Positions 17,903 to 28,038 of a stretch of 64,000 nt of DNA are shown here, piece after piece (positions within the stretch are counted from its first letter, which is position 1; the number at the start of each line of letters is the position of its first letter). The notes under the pieces are model-generated. The model was not told where the DNA came from. It did not search any database and saw only the letters and a program-made list of their open reading frames with translations. Both the position numbers and the translations under genes were made by a program. Source of the stretch: an uncultured bacterium (GTDB lineage: Bacteria; Verrucomicrobiota; Lentisphaeria; Victivallales; UBA1829); NCBI GenBank assembly GCA_900549415.1, contig URNX01000002.1, positions 62,001 to 126,000 of the forward strand. The letters run 5' to 3'.

Positions 17903-17933
17903 AAGAAATCCCCGCCTTGCGCGGGGATTTCTT
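17903..17933. terminator. Bidirectional rho-independent terminator
   Basis: A perfect 13-base-pair stem (17903-17915 with 17921-17933) with a five-base loop lies between the convergent oxidoreductase and DUF6625-like genes. The outer stem is A/T-rich (AAGAAAT / ATTTCTT) and is followed by GTTTG on the plus strand, so it could terminate transcripts from both sides. Confidence 0.8.
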
Positions 17934-17945
17934 GTTTGAAAAGAT

Positions 17946-18944
17946 TCATTTTTGTGAAGAGAGCCGGTATTCTCTTCCGGCGAATGTCTGATGATTTTTC
18001 CGTTTCATCAGCTTCCGTCTGATTTTCATTTCGATGTATTCGTAAAGTTTTCCGTAATACGGATTGTATTTTTTTATCTGTTCCGGTGAGACTTCCGCTC
18101 CGGGGGCTTTCGGGAAAAGGCCGGACGGGGTGATGAAAAAGGCATCCGCCGTTTTCGCGGAAAGTCCCTGCATGGCGTAAAGTTTGCGGCGGAGAAAATG
18201 CAGGTACAGGAAGTCGTCGTACAGCACTTCACCATTTTTCAAATACGCTCTGCGGAGCTCTCCTCTGTCCCAGAAAAACAGCTGATGAGGATAATCCTTT
18301 GCGGGTCTTGCATATTCCGCGGAGGAACGCGCCCGGAGCGAAAAGCGGCGGCTGAGCCAGCTGACGTCGGCAAAATCAATTTTATCATAGAGGGAAAACT
18401 GATGCTGTCTGTAAATGGCGTAAATTCCGGGCCACTCGTCGAAACAGAAATTTTTGTCGATTGAGAGAACATCGCGCCAGTCGTATTTGGCACCGTCGAG
18501 GAAGAAACGGCGGGAACATTCCTCCGTATTCCGGTAGATGGAAAGGTGTCCGAGCGGATAGAGCTTGTCGTATTTTTCGAGCATTTCATCTGTGACGAAC
18601 CGGGATATATTGCCGAGGAAGAGATCAACGTCGAGATGTCCCCAGAAATCGTAAGCGGTCAGGTCATCCTGGAAAATCAGTCCGTAAAGCGGCTTGTAGT
18701 CGCAGAGCTTGTAGGGGCGTTCGAGCGAGAGCGCGGGAAAATCCAGTTTTTCCGCCGCAAGCTTCCGGACCGCCGCGAGAGTCGTTTTGCGGAAGCTCAT
18801 ATTGCCGGGAACGTTTTCCGGTTCCGGCTGATCCGTGTAAATCAGAAAATCCAAAGACGGATTTGCCGCGCAGGTTTTCATCCAGAAGGGAAACCAGAGC
18901 GGGAAGGGACCGAAGTAGCAGGCGATCAGAGCAATTTTTTTCAT
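17946..18944 (-). CDS. DUF6625-like protein, putative glycosyltransferase
   Basis: A 332-residue protein without a signal peptide. The N-terminus KKIALIACYFGPFPLWFPFWMKTC and the central motif WGHLDVDLFLGN are characteristic of the DUF6625 group, which has a GT-A-like layout. The D-V-D in that motif resembles the metal-binding DxD of glycosyltransferases. The C-terminus is basic. Such proteins are often found near capsule or polysaccharide genes, but here the gene stands alone between two terminator or promoter regions. The glycosyltransferase role is inferred from fold-like features, not shown. Confidence 0.75.
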   Translation of the reverse strand: MKKIALIACYFGPFPLWFPFWMKTCAANPSLDFLIYTDQPEPENVPGNMSFRKTTLAAVRKLAAEKLDFPALSLERPYKLCDYKPLYGLIFQDDLTAYDFWGHLDVDLFLGNISRFVTDEMLEKYDKLYPLGHLSIYRNTEECSRRFFLDGAKYDWRDVLSIDKNFCFDEWPGIYAIYRQHQFSLYDKIDFADVSWLSRRFSLRARSSAEYARPAKDYPHQLFFWDRGELRRAYLKNGEVLYDDFLYLHFLRRKLYAMQGLSAKTADAFFITPSGLFPKAPGAEVSPEQIKKYNPYYGKLYEYIEMKIRRKLMKRKNHQTFAGREYRLSSQK

Positions 18945-19088
18945 GGGCGACTTTCTTTTATTATTGGAATATACCTTGCAAATAGCTGTTTTTCAAGTGA
19001 TGGAGAAAAAAAATCAGAACATGTTTAACTGTGATAGATATTTTAGCTGACAATATAATTAAAATATTGAAATTGTTTTTCCTGTCTC

Positions 19089-19116
19089 TTGATTTTTTCC
19101 GAACCTCCTGTATAGT
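19089..19116 (+). promoter_or_regulatory. Putative sigma-70 promoter of the RbbA-type exporter operon
   Basis: TTGATT (19089-19094) and TATAGT (19111-19116) are separated by 16 bases, and the first gene of the operon starts about 33 bases downstream. The same TTGATT-N16-TATAGT arrangement is found before galA. Confidence 0.6.
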
Positions 19117-19148
19117 ACGATATTTTATTAAACTTGGAGATTGAACGG

Positions 19149-20219
19149 ATGAAAAAGCGTCTTCCAATGATTGTTCTGGCCGCTGTCGTGATCGGCGCGG
19201 GTTTCTATTTCTATAAACAAAGCCAGCGTTCGGAGCTGAGCAGCGATCCGCGCTTCGCGTCCGGAAACGGGCGGCTTGAGGCGACTGAGGTCAGCATCGC
19301 CACCAAACTAGCCGGACGCATCGAGAAGATCATGGTGGATGAAGGTGATTTCATCACCACCGGTCAGCATCTTGCTCTCATGCAGACCAATGTGCTGCGT
19401 GCGCAGCTCGCCCAGGCGGAGGCGCAGCGCAACCAGGCTGAAAAAAATGAACTCAGCTCCCGCGCTCAGATTCAGGTGCGCTGCAGTGAACTTGAAGCTG
19501 CCAAAGCCACGGTTCTCCAGAAGGAGAGCAAACTCGACGGCGCTTCCAAGAGCTATGAGCGTTTCAAAAAACTGTTCAAGGCAGATGCCACGACTCAGCA
19601 GAAACTTGAAGACGCGGAAACAGCATATCTTGCCGCGAAAGCTGATCTTCTTCAGGCGCAGGCAAGCGTGAAGGAGGCGGAAGCCGCAATCGAAGTCGCC
19701 AAAGCCGGAGCCGAAGCTGCGAAGGCGACCATTCAGGCGACCGCGGCGGATATCGCGCGCATTCAGGCGGATATTGACGACAGTCTGCTGGTCGCTCCGC
19801 GGGAAGGACGCATTCAGTACCGCATCGCCCAGCCGGGCGAGGTCCTCTCCGCCGGCGGACGCGTTCTCAATCTTGTGGATCTGACCGATGTTTACATGAC
19901 GTTCTTTCTTCCGGAGGAGGCTGCAGGAAAAGTGCGGATCGGCTCGGAAGTCCGTCTGCTTCTTGATGCGATTCCCGGCTATCCGGTTCCCGCGAAAGTC
20001 TCGTATGTCGCGAGCGTGGCGCAGTTTACCCCGAAGACCGTGGAGACCCGCAGCGAGCGCGAAAAGCTGATGTTTCGCGTCAAGGCGCGGATTGCTCCGG
20101 AACTGCTGAAGAAATACATCACTCTCGTCAAAACCGGAATTCCGGGTGTAGCGTGGGTTAAACTCGATGGAGACGCGGAATGGCCGGCGTTCCTTCAGAT
20201 CAAAAAGCTTGCGAAATGA
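19149..20219 (+). CDS. HlyD-family periplasmic adaptor (YhiI/YbhG-like)
   Basis: The start is ATG 19149 (356 residues) because GGAGA lies at proper spacing before it; a further upstream frame start would overlap the ribosome-binding site. An N-terminal membrane anchor (residues 5-22) is followed by the adaptor pattern: a lipoyl half-motif [20 protein letters not shown], a long Ala/Glu-rich coiled-coil hairpin (about 85-205), and the second lipoyl half with [21 protein letters not shown]. The length matches E. coli YhiI (about 355). It should bridge the inner-membrane exporter encoded by the next two genes to an outer-membrane channel. Confidence 0.9.
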   Translation: MKKRLPMIVLAAVVIGAGFYFYKQSQRSELSSDPRFASGNGRLEATEVSIATKLAGRIEKIMVDEGDFITTGQHLALMQTNVLRAQLAQAEAQRNQAEKNELSSRAQIQVRCSELEAAKATVLQKESKLDGASKSYERFKKLFKADATTQQKLEDAETAYLAAKADLLQAQASVKEAEAAIEVAKAGAEAAKATIQATAADIARIQADIDDSLLVAPREGRIQYRIAQPGEVLSAGGRVLNLVDLTDVYMTFFLPEEAAGKVRIGSEVRLLLDAIPGYPVPAKVSYVASVAQFTPKTVETRSEREKLMFRVKARIAPELLKKYITLVKTGIPGVAWVKLDGDAEWPAFLQIKKLAK

Positions 20220-22966
20220 ATGTGGCGGAACCGATTGTCCGTATCCGGAATGTCAGTCTGAGATACGGCAAAACGCTCGCGCTCAACGACGTTTCCGTGG
20301 ATATTTTCCCCCGCCGTCTGGTCGGTCTGATCGGCCCCGACGGCGTGGGCAAATCCAGTCTGCTCTCGCTCGTTACGGGGGCGCACGCCATGCAGACCGG
20401 TTCCATGCACGTTCTGGGCGGAGACATGCGCGACAAGGCGCACCGCAAAGCGGTCTGTCCCCGCATCGCCTACATGCCTCAGGGGCTCGGCAAAAACCTT
20501 TACTTTACTCTTACCGTTGAAGAGAACCTTCAGTTCTTTGCGCGTCTGTTCGGACACGACGCGGCGGAACGCAGACGCCGTATCGACCGTCTGACGAAGA
20601 GCACCGGGCTTTATCCGTTTCTGAACCGCCGCGCCGGAAATCTTTCGGGCGGAATGAAGCAGAAGCTCGGTCTTTGCTGCGCGCTGATTCATGATCCCGA
20701 CCTGCTTGTCCTCGACGAGCCGACGACCGGTGTCGATCCGCTGGCGCGCCGCCAGTTCTGGGAACTGATAGCGAACGTCCGCGCGGAACAGCCGGACATG
20801 GGCGTCGTTGTCGCAACCGCCTACATGGATGAAGCTCAGCGTTTCGACTGGCTCATCGCGATGGACGAGGGAAAGATTCTCGACACGGGGTCGCCTGCGG
20901 AACTGCTCGCGAAGACCGGCTGCTCCACTTTGGATTCCGCATTCATCCGTCTGCTTCCCGAGGAAAAACGCGCGGACCACAAAGACCTTGTCGTTCCGCC
21001 GCTTCCCGAGGATGGCAAGAATGACATTGCGATCGAAGCGGACGGGCTGACAAAGAAGTTCGGTTCGTTCACCGCGGTTGACCATGTAAGTTTCCGCATC
21101 CGCCGGGGGGAGATTTTCGGTTTCCTCGGTTCGAACGGTTGCGGCAAAACCACGACGATGCGCATGCTGACCGGGCTTCTTCCCGCAACGGAGGGGAAGG
21201 CTTTGCTCTTCGGCAAACCGATTGGCGACGACGATATGGCGATCCGGCTTCAGCTCGGTTACATGACGCAGGCGTTTTCCCTTTACAGCGAATTGAGCGT
21301 GCGGCAGAACCTTCTGCTTTTCGCCCGCCTTTACCGCATCCCGGAAGGTGAAGTCGGACCGCGTGTGGAGGAAATGCTGAAGCGTTTTCATCTGGAAGAG
21401 GTCGCCGATGAATTCCCCGATTCTCTTCCGCTCGGGATCCGTCAGCGCCTCTCGCTCGCGGCGGCGGTCGTGCACCGTCCTCAGCTGCTGATTCTGGATG
21501 AACCGACTTCGGGTGTCGACCCTGTCGCCCGCGATGAATTCTGGGAGCTGATCATCGAGCTTTCCCGTCGCGACAGAGTCACCATTTTCATTACGACGCA
21601 CTTCATGAACGAAGCGGAGCGCTGCGACCGCATTTCGCTGATGCACGCGGGGCGTTCCCTCGCATGCGACACTCCCGCCGAGCTGGTCCGGGAACGCCAT
21701 GCCGCCACTTTGGAGGAGGCGTTCATCGGATATCTGACCGACGCCGCACCGGAAACTCCGCAGAGCAAGGAGACGGAGAGCGCGCTGATTTCGCACGAGA
21801 CAAAGAAGGTTTCCGCATTTTCCCGTTTCTTCAATTCCGTTTTCAGCATCCGCCGCTGGTACAGCTGCTGCTGGCGTGAACAGCTTGAACTCATGCGCGA
21901 CCCGATCCGTCTGACGCTCGCTCTTTTCGGAGCGATTCTCCTGATGCTTGTCATGGGATACGGAATCAGCATGGATGTGGAGAACCTGACGTTCGCCGTT
22001 CTCGACCGTGACCAGACGGAGCTCAGCCGCAATTACACGCTGAACATTTCCGGCTCCCGCTACTTCAAAGAGGAGCCGCCCGTCCGTGATTACAAGGACA
22101 TGGACTACCGGATGCGGAGCGGGAAGCTGAGTCTGGTGGTTGAGATTCCCCCGCAGTTCGGACGCGACGTGGAGCAGGGCCGTTCTCCGGAAGTCGCCTT
22201 CTGGGTCGACGGCGCCATGCCCATGCGCGCGGAAACCATCAACGGCTATATCACCGCCATGCACGGCGAATGGGTCTCGAACTACATCTCCGGCCGCCTC
22301 GGACGCGACACTTCATCGGTTGCGGCTTTGGAGACGCGCTACCGCTACAATCCGGATGTGAAGAGTCTGCCCGCAATGGTTCCCGCCGTGATACCGCTGC
22401 TCCTGATGATGATTCCCGCGATTCTCGCCGCGCTTTCCGTTGTGCGGGAAAAGGAGATGGGGTCGATCATCAACCTTTATGTGACGCCGCTGACCCGGGC
22501 GGAGTTCCTGCTGGGAAAACAGCTGCCTTACATTCTGCTTTCGATGTTCAGCGCGGTCCTGCTGCTGATTCTCGCGGTGACATTGTTCGACGTTCCGGTC
22601 AAGGGCAGTCTGTGGGTGCTTCTGCTGGCGCTGTTCCTCTACTGCTCCATTTCCACGGCGATGGGACTGCTTGCCTCGTCGGTGACGCGCAGTCAGATCG
22701 CAGTGATCTTCCTGACGATGGTTGGAACTCTGATCCCGGCGGTTCAGTTCTGCGGACTTCTGAATCCGGTGCTTACCCTGAACGGAGTCGGACGCTTCAT
22801 CGGCACGATCTATCCGACGACGTACATGCTGCTGGTCAGCCGCGGCATTTTCAACAAGGCTCTGCACTTCTCCGATCTCCTCATGCCGCTCGCCATAATG
22901 GCTCTGATGGTTCCGGTTTTCACCGGACTCGGCATCGCGGTTTTGCGGAAACAGGAAAAAAACTGA
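20216..22966 (+). CDS. Fused ABC exporter: two ATPase domains plus ABC-2 permease (RbbA/YhiH-like)
   Basis: A 916-residue protein beginning at ATG 20216, which overlaps the adaptor stop (ATGA). The first nucleotide-binding domain has Walker [10 protein letters not shown], signature LSGGMKQK and Walker [14 protein letters not shown]. The second has GSNGCGKTT, a degenerate signature LPLGIRQR typical of this subfamily, and [13 protein letters not shown]. From about residue 570 there is an ABC-2 permease with one N-terminal helix, a large periplasmic loop and a cluster of five or so helices. Length and architecture match E. coli RbbA/YhiH (about 911), reported as a ribosome-associated ATPase. Here the neighbouring adaptor and permease argue for an exporter. 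Confidence 0.92.
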   Translation: MNVAEPIVRIRNVSLRYGKTLALNDVSVDIFPRRLVGLIGPDGVGKSSLLSLVTGAHAMQTGSMHVLGGDMRDKAHRKAVCPRIAYMPQGLGKNLYFTLTVEENLQFFARLFGHDAAERRRRIDRLTKSTGLYPFLNRRAGNLSGGMKQKLGLCCALIHDPDLLVLDEPTTGVDPLARRQFWELIANVRAEQPDMGVVVATAYMDEAQRFDWLIAMDEGKILDTGSPAELLAKTGCSTLDSAFIRLLPEEKRADHKDLVVPPLPEDGKNDIAIEADGLTKKFGSFTAVDHVSFRIRRGEIFGFLGSNGCGKTTTMRMLTGLLPATEGKALLFGKPIGDDDMAIRLQLGYMTQAFSLYSELSVRQNLLLFARLYRIPEGEVGPRVEEMLKRFHLEEVADEFPDSLPLGIRQRLSLAAAVVHRPQLLILDEPTSGVDPVARDEFWELIIELSRRDRVTIFITTHFMNEAERCDRISLMHAGRSLACDTPAELVRERHAATLEEAFIGYLTDAAPETPQSKETESALISHETKKVSAFSRFFNSVFSIRRWYSCCWREQLELMRDPIRLTLALFGAILLMLVMGYGISMDVENLTFAVLDRDQTELSRNYTLNISGSRYFKEEPPVRDYKDMDYRMRSGKLSLVVEIPPQFGRDVEQGRSPEVAFWVDGAMPMRAETINGYITAMHGEWVSNYISGRLGRDTSSVAALETRYRYNPDVKSLPAMVPAVIPLLLMMIPAILAALSVVREKEMGSIINLYVTPLTRAEFLLGKQLPYILLSMFSAVLLLILAVTLFDVPVKGSLWVLLLALFLYCSISTAMGLLASSVTRSQIAVIFLTMVGTLIPAVQFCGLLNPVLTLNGVGRFIGTIYPTTYMLLVSRGIFNKALHFSDLLMPLAIMALMVPVFTGLGIAVLRKQEKN

Positions 22967-22976
22967 GGTTTGAAGC

Positions 22977-24098
22977 ATGCTGAAACAGAAACTGAAAAAC
23001 ATCTGGCAGCTCGGCGTCAAGGAACTGCGCGGACTCTTCCGCGATCCGCTGATGCTGATTCTGATTCTTTACGTGTTCACTCTCGGAATTTACTCCGCCG
23101 CGACGGCGAAGCCGGATTCCATTTCCAATGCTTCGATTGCCGTGGTCGACGAGGACGGCTCCCAGCTTTCGCATCACATCACGGATGCTTTCTTCCCGCC
23201 GATGTTCCTGCGCGCAAAACAGATTTCCCGTCCGCAGATCGACCCGCTGATGGACAACGGAACGTATACATTCATCGTCGTGATACCGAACAGCTTCCAG
23301 AAGGATGTTCTGGCGGGGCGTTCGCCCGCAATTCAGCTGAACGTCGACGCCACGCGCATGTCGCAGGCGTTCACCGGGAGCGGGTATATCCAGCAGATCA
23401 TCCAGCGGGAGATTTCCTCGTTCCTGACGCGGAACGGCGGCACAGCCGCCGCACCCGTGCAGATTGTGGAGCGCAACCGCTTCAATCCGAATCTGACGCA
23501 GTCGTGGTTCGGGTCGGTGATGGAGCTCATCAACAACATTACGATGCTGGCGATCATTCTGACCGGTTCCGCGCTGATCCGCGAGCGCGAGCACGGAACG
23601 CTGGAACACCTTCTGGTGATGCCGGTGACGGCGTTTGAAATCATGGTTTCGAAAATCTGGTCGATGGGACTTGTCGTGCTGCTGGCGTCCGGAATGTCGC
23701 TGCTGTTTGTGATTCAGGGCTTGCTGAAGGTTCCTGTGGAAGGCTCCGTACTGCTGTTTCTTGCGGGAACGGCGCTTCACCTGTTTGCCGTGACGAGCAT
23801 GGGAATTTTCCTCGCGACGATTGCGCAGAACATGCCGCAGCTCGGCATGCTCCTGATTCTGGTTCTGATGCCGATGCAGATGCTCTCCGGCGGCATGACG
23901 CCGCGTGAAAGCATGCCGGAAATCGTGCGAACCGTGATGATGATTGCTCCGACCACACATTTTGTTGAGTTCAGCCAGGCGATTCTCTACCGTGGCGCGG
24001 GCATGGAAGTTGTCTGGCGTCCCTTCCTCTGGATTGCCGGAATCGGCGTGACGCTGTTTCTGATTACACTCGCCCGCTTCCGCAAAACAGTAACCTGA
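22977..24098 (+). CDS. ABC-2 type permease (YhhJ-like)
   Basis: A 373-residue membrane protein with one N-terminal helix (LMLILILYVFTLGIYSAAT), a periplasmic domain of about 150 residues and five further helices, with the conserved REREHGTLEHLLVMPVT motif typical of ABC-2 permeases. The final helices include TTHFVEFSQAILYRGAG. The length matches E. coli YhhJ (about 374). It begins ten bases after the RbbA-like gene and completes an adaptor/ATPase-permease/permease set. The substrate is unknown; related systems export drugs or bulky hydrophobic compounds. Confidence 0.92.
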   Translation: MLKQKLKNIWQLGVKELRGLFRDPLMLILILYVFTLGIYSAATAKPDSISNASIAVVDEDGSQLSHHITDAFFPPMFLRAKQISRPQIDPLMDNGTYTFIVVIPNSFQKDVLAGRSPAIQLNVDATRMSQAFTGSGYIQQIIQREISSFLTRNGGTAAAPVQIVERNRFNPNLTQSWFGSVMELINNITMLAIILTGSALIREREHGTLEHLLVMPVTAFEIMVSKIWSMGLVVLLASGMSLLFVIQGLLKVPVEGSVLLFLAGTALHLFAVTSMGIFLATIAQNMPQLGMLLILVLMPMQMLSGGMTPRESMPEIVRTVMMIAPTTHFVEFSQAILYRGAGMEVVWRPFLWIAGIGVTLFLITLARFRKTVT

Positions 24099-24114
24099 TG
24101 AGCCGGAATCAAAC

Positions 24115-24142
24115 TTGAAAATCCTGATTGTTATGATATATT
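24115..24142 (+). promoter_or_regulatory. Putative sigma-70 promoter of the MATE gene
   Basis: TTGAAA (24115-24120), a 16-base spacer and TATATT (24137-24142) lie about 32 bases before the MATE start codon. This separates the MATE gene from the preceding exporter operon. Confidence 0.55.
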
Positions 24143-24174
24143 AATATTATTGAAAATCAGGAGTATTTTGCGTA

Positions 24175-25599
24175 ATGAAAGAAAACGTTTCGAAGGCTGC
24201 GTACACGACCGGCCCCATTGGAAAGACCATGCTGAAAACGGCGTTCTCGATGCTTGCAGGAACGCTCGCCATGTCGGGATACAATATAGCGGACACCTAC
24301 TTTGTCGGACAGCTCGGCAGGATTCCGCTTGCCGCGATGGGCTTCACTTTTCCGGTCATCATGCTGATCGGCTGCGTGTTTCGCGGTCTCGGCGTCGGGG
24401 TGATGACGACTGCGGCGCAGGCTCTCGGAAGCGGCAACAACTCAAAAGCCGCCAAGCTCATCACCTCCGGGCTTCTTCTTATTTTTGCTGTTTCCGTGTT
24501 CTTCGCAGTGGCGGGGATCAACTGCATTGAATCCACTTTTTCGGTATTCGGCGCAAATGACGAGGTTATGCCGGATATCCGGGCATATATGACGGTCTGG
24601 TATTTCGGCTGCTGCACCGCCTCTCTCGGCATGGCGGGCAACGACCTGCTGATTGCGGCGGGGGATTCCAAAATCGCCAGCGGCATGATGATGGCCGGCA
24701 TGATAGTCAATGTCATCCTCGATCCGCTGTTCATCATGGGATGCGGTCCGGTTCCTGCGATGGGAATCCGTGGCGCGGCGATTGCAACGGTTGCTTCGCA
24801 GTTCATTTCCGCACTTGTCGTTCTGGCGGTTCTTGCCCGCCGTCACGGTCTGATTCTCTTTTCCGGAATGCCGTTCCAGATTCTGAAAACGACCTGGACG
24901 GTCATTGTCCGCTATGCGGTTCCCTCGACGATCGGGATGCTGATGATGCCGATCGGCTCCGCGATCGTGACGAAGGTTACCGCCTGTTTCGGCATAACCG
25001 CCGTTGCCGCATCCGCAGCGGCCGGACGCCTTGAGATGGTCGCTTTCGTGTTTCCGATGGCGCTCGGCATCGCTCTGCTGCCGATGATCGGGCAGAACTA
25101 TGGTGCACGTCTTTACAGCCGCATCAACCAGTGCCGCCGTTTTGCGATGCGTTTCGCATTCATTTTCCTTGCGGTGATGGGGGTGATTTACATCATAGCC
25201 GCGCCGCAGCTGGTGCGCCTGTTCTCGCCGGATCCGGAGGTGCGGAAACTCATGGTGCTTTATATGCGGATCATTCCGTTTGGTTTCGGCATGATTGAAA
25301 TTCACCGCTATGCGACGTTTTTCTTTACCGGATGTGCGCAGCCGGCGGTTTCCGCATGGCTCAATGCCCTGCGTATTCTCGTGCTGATGATTCCGCTTTC
25401 GCTGTTTGCGCTCTGGCTGAATTCTCTGCCGATGCTGTTTGCCGCGCGGATGCTTGCGGATGTTCTTGCCGGCGGAATCGGCTGCTGGATGGCGCACCGC
25501 ATGACGCGTTCGCTTCCGGAGGACGGACGGGCGCCGTATGTGTATGTGAAACGCCCGTGGTACCTGAGTTTCCTTCCCGGAAAGCCGGTTAAAGGCTGA
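24175..25599 (+). CDS. MATE-family efflux transporter
   Basis: A 474-residue, very hydrophobic protein with about 12 transmembrane helices and two-fold internal symmetry. The N-terminus fits the family pattern GPIGKTMLKTAFSMLAG, with ADTYFVGQLG and later RGLGVGVMTTAAQALGSGN. The second half repeats YAVPSTIGMLMMPIGSAIVTKV and PMIGQNYGARL. MATE proteins expel cationic drugs or metabolites using sodium or proton gradients. AGGAG ten bases before the ATG supports the start. It is monocistronic or in a loose cluster with the next genes. Confidence 0.93.
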   Translation: MKENVSKAAYTTGPIGKTMLKTAFSMLAGTLAMSGYNIADTYFVGQLGRIPLAAMGFTFPVIMLIGCVFRGLGVGVMTTAAQALGSGNNSKAAKLITSGLLLIFAVSVFFAVAGINCIESTFSVFGANDEVMPDIRAYMTVWYFGCCTASLGMAGNDLLIAAGDSKIASGMMMAGMIVNVILDPLFIMGCGPVPAMGIRGAAIATVASQFISALVVLAVLARRHGLILFSGMPFQILKTTWTVIVRYAVPSTIGMLMMPIGSAIVTKVTACFGITAVAASAAAGRLEMVAFVFPMALGIALLPMIGQNYGARLYSRINQCRRFAMRFAFIFLAVMGVIYIIAAPQLVRLFSPDPEVRKLMVLYMRIIPFGFGMIEIHRYATFFFTGCAQPAVSAWLNALRILVLMIPLSLFALWLNSLPMLFAARMLADVLAGGIGCWMAHRMTRSLPEDGRAPYVYVKRPWYLSFLPGKPVKG

Positions 25600-25836
25600 T
25601 TGCGCTTCACACGTCTGATATCCCGTCGCCTCCTCATCCGGGAGTTTCGCCGTTCCGGTTCCGTGAAGCGACGGGTTGCCGACGGAACCGGCGGTCAGAT
25701 CGAAATCGCCGGAACATGTGAGTTGGGCAAGTTCGGGGGGCGGCCGTCAACTTTTCAAAAAATCTTCCTTTTTTTCTTTTGTGCGCTATACAATTTTGGA
25801 ATGTGAGCTATATTTCCGGAAAGAAAGGATTTATTT

Positions 25837-26145
25837 ATGTATAAAATAGAGTTTTATGTTCCTGATTCGCATCTGGAAACGGTCAAACGGGCGATGTTTG
25901 ATGCAGGGGCGGGGAAAATCGGAAACTATGATTCCTGCTGCTGGCAGATCAAAGGGTTCGGCGAGTTCCGTCCGCTTGATGGCAGCAACCCGTATTCCGG
26001 CACACCGGGGAAGGTGGAACGGGATGCCGAATGGAAAGTCGAAATGGTCTGCGCTGACGAGTTGCTCGAAAGAGCGGTGGTTGCGCTTAAACAGGCTCAT
26101 CCGTATGAGACTCCGGCGTATCAGTACTGGAAGGTGAACGCATGA
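25837..26145 (+). CDS. NIF3/YqfO-like small domain protein (CutA-like fold)
   Basis: This 102-residue protein resembles the inserted domain of YqfO/NIF3 proteins, which has a CutA1/PII-like ferredoxin fold. It has the start YKIEFYVPDSHLETVKRAMFDAGAGKIGNYDSCCW, GSNPYSGTPGKVE, and the C-terminal HPYETPAYQYW motif, all typical of the family described as NGG1p-interacting factor 3-like. The catalytic NIF3 halves are absent, so this is the stand-alone form. AAAGGA precedes the start. The stop overlaps the next start (ATGA). Function is not established; metal or ligand binding is possible. Confidence 0.85.
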   Translation: MYKIEFYVPDSHLETVKRAMFDAGAGKIGNYDSCCWQIKGFGEFRPLDGSNPYSGTPGKVERDAEWKVEMVCADELLERAVVALKQAHPYETPAYQYWKVNA

Positions 26146-26759
26146 ACATCTTTATCACTCAATTAACTGAAAACCCGCGCTACTTCTTTCTCGTTACACT
26201 CGCGGTGATTCCGTCGATCTGCCTGCATGAATATTTTCATGCGCAGGTCGCCCTCTGGTGCGGCGACGACACGGCGGCGCGGAACGGACATCTCACGCTC
26301 AATCCACTGAAACAGATGGGCTGGATTTCCCTGATCATGTTTTTCTTCATCGGCATCGCATGGGGGCAGGTTCCCGTCGATCCGCGGCGGCTGACGCGCA
26401 AGCAGGATGCGCTGGTTTCGTTTGCCGGGCCGTTCATGAATCTGGTGCTTGCGGCTGGAGCATGGATCGCATGCATCTTCCTTCCGCGTTTTGTGGAAAC
26501 CGGGGTAGTTCCGGAACTGCTGTTTCTCTATATCTTTGTGCTCGGAATGTACAACATCGTGCTTTTTGTGATCAACATGCTCCCGATTCCGGGGCTGGAC
26601 GGATGGAATGTTCTGAACCTGTTCTTCAACTTCCGTTCGGTGAAATCCGAGTTCGTCAAAGGCTCGATGCTCTTCCTGATGCTCGGCGTGCTGGTCCTGT
26701 TCGATTACATCTTTTCCGCAGCGGAGTGGATCATGAGCGTTGCTGTGAAACTGTGGTGA
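26142..26759 (+). CDS. Site-2 protease family (M50) membrane protein
   Basis: A 205-residue protein with about five or six transmembrane segments and the zinc-metalloprotease motif HEYFH near residue 27 in the first helix. The second family motif, NMLPIPGLDGW, lies near residue 146 and supplies the third metal ligand (L-D-G). The layout matches the short M50B group (YwhC-like) without PDZ or CBS domains. These proteases cut membrane proteins within the bilayer, often in signalling; the target is unknown. The start overlaps the NIF3-like gene by four bases. Confidence 0.9.
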   Translation: MNIFITQLTENPRYFFLVTLAVIPSICLHEYFHAQVALWCGDDTAARNGHLTLNPLKQMGWISLIMFFFIGIAWGQVPVDPRRLTRKQDALVSFAGPFMNLVLAAGAWIACIFLPRFVETGVVPELLFLYIFVLGMYNIVLFVINMLPIPGLDGWNVLNLFFNFRSVKSEFVKGSMLFLMLGVLVLFDYIFSAAEWIMSVAVKLW

Positions 26760-26764
26760 GCGGG

Positions 26765-27970
26765 ATGGATGAACAGACACGGCGTCCCTGGAGCGTAACG
26801 GAACTCAACGAGGCGGTTCGCGATCTGCTGGAGAATACGTTCCTGCCCGTGCGGGTTGCGGGAGAGATCAGCGGATTGACGGTTCACAGTTCGGGGCATG
26901 TCTATCTGACTTTGAAAGATGAAAAATCGCAGATACGTGCAATTTTCTTCAACGGAGCGGCGAAATGCCGTGCGCTTGGTCTTGAGAACGGGAGCCAGGT
27001 GGAAGCGACGGGAAAGATTTCATTTTATGCTCCGCGCGGCGAATGCCAGCTGACTCTGCGCGACCTGAAACCGCTCGGAACCGGGTCGCTTCAGGAACAG
27101 TTTGAAGCAATGAAGAAACGTCTTGCGGCGGAAGGGCTTTTCGATCCCGCCCGCAAGAAGCGTCTGCCGTTCGTTCCGCGCTGCATCGGCATCATCACTT
27201 CGCCCGATGGAGCGGCGGTGAAGGATTTCATCAAAGTTGCACTTCAGCGGTTTCCGCCTCTGCGCATCCGCATTTTCCCCGCGCCGGTGCAGGGAAAGGG
27301 GGCGGAGATGTTTCTTGCGCAGGGAGTCGAGTTCTTCAACCGCTACCGTTGCGCAGACGTCCTGCTGATTACGCGCGGCGGCGGGAGCATGGAAGATCTC
27401 TGGTGTTTCAATGAAGAAGTCCTTGCGCGCGCGGTTGCGGCAAGCCGTCTGCCTGTGGTGAGTGCAGTCGGCCATGAAATTGATACGACGATCTGCGATC
27501 TTGCGGCGGATCTGCGTGTTCCGACTCCGACCGCGGCGGCGGAGGCGCTGCTTCCGGATTATCATGCTCTTTGCGAGGATGTCGAATCTTCGGTGCGCCG
27601 TCTGAGCAATTCGACGGAGCTTTCCTGGCAGCGCGCGAAAGCCGCACTTGACCGTCTGCTCTCCGCAAAAGCGATGATGCGTCCGGCGCAGATGCTTCAG
27701 GAGCGCATGCAGACGATTGACTACATTGTGCGTGACATGGAGAATCTGCTTTTGCGTTCCGCCCGCGATAATGAAGTCCGGCTGGAGCACCTGAACGAGA
27801 AGCTCAAAGCTCTGAGTCCGGCGCGCATTCTGGAACGCGGCTATTCCGTCCTGCTCGATCCTGCTGGGAAAGCTGTTGTTTCCCCTGCGCAGATTCCGGA
27901 GGGAACGGAACTCACGGCTGTTCTCGCACAGGGGCGCACCACGCTTGTCAGCAAGGGCGAAAAGAAATAA
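26765..27970 (+). CDS. xseA: Exodeoxyribonuclease VII large subunit
   Basis: The start is ATG 26765 (401 residues), five bases after the M50 stop; the longer open frame further upstream is a shadow of the protease gene. The N-terminal OB-fold shows WSVTELNEAVRDLLENTF and GEISGLTVHSSGHVYLTLKD. The catalytic region contains IGIITSPDGAAVKDF, LITRGGGSMEDLWCFNEE and VVSAVGHEIDTTICDLAAD, all diagnostic for XseA, then the coiled-coil and C-terminal ARILERGYSV. It degrades single-stranded DNA together with XseB. No xseB follows: a strong terminator ends the operon, so the small subunit must be elsewhere. Confidence 0.96.
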   Translation: MDEQTRRPWSVTELNEAVRDLLENTFLPVRVAGEISGLTVHSSGHVYLTLKDEKSQIRAIFFNGAAKCRALGLENGSQVEATGKISFYAPRGECQLTLRDLKPLGTGSLQEQFEAMKKRLAAEGLFDPARKKRLPFVPRCIGIITSPDGAAVKDFIKVALQRFPPLRIRIFPAPVQGKGAEMFLAQGVEFFNRYRCADVLLITRGGGSMEDLWCFNEEVLARAVAASRLPVVSAVGHEIDTTICDLAADLRVPTPTAAAEALLPDYHALCEDVESSVRRLSNSTELSWQRAKAALDRLLSAKAMMRPAQMLQERMQTIDYIVRDMENLLLRSARDNEVRLEHLNEKLKALSPARILERGYSVLLDPAGKAVVSPAQIPEGTELTAVLAQGRTTLVSKGEKK

Positions 27971-27990
27971 CCGCAGCATCCGGACAGCAA

Positions 27991-28017
27991 AAAGGCTGTC
28001 GCAACGACAGCCTTTTC
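27991..28017. terminator. Rho-independent terminator between xseA and the MsmX-type ATPase gene
   Basis: A perfect 12-base-pair stem (27991-28002 with 28006-28017) with a three-base loop; the plus strand ends in CCTTTTCAC and the minus strand in CCTTTTTG. It serves xseA and possibly the convergent ATPase gene. Confidence 0.85.
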
Positions 28018-28038
28018 ACTTTGCCCTGTATGTTTGAA

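Noticed and set aside
20195..22264. Minus-strand frame of 689 codons
   Set aside because: Antisense shadow of the RbbA-like gene; the plus-strand protein has full ABC motifs while this one is Arg/His-rich without motifs.
25600..25806. Small 68-codon frame between the MATE and NIF3-like genes
   Set aside because: Arg-rich start, no ribosome-binding site and no recognisable domain; the region is treated as intergenic.
26258..26764. N-terminal extension of the xseA frame
   Set aside because: This part overlaps the M50 protease gene in another frame and is not conserved; XseA begins at MDEQ at 26765.
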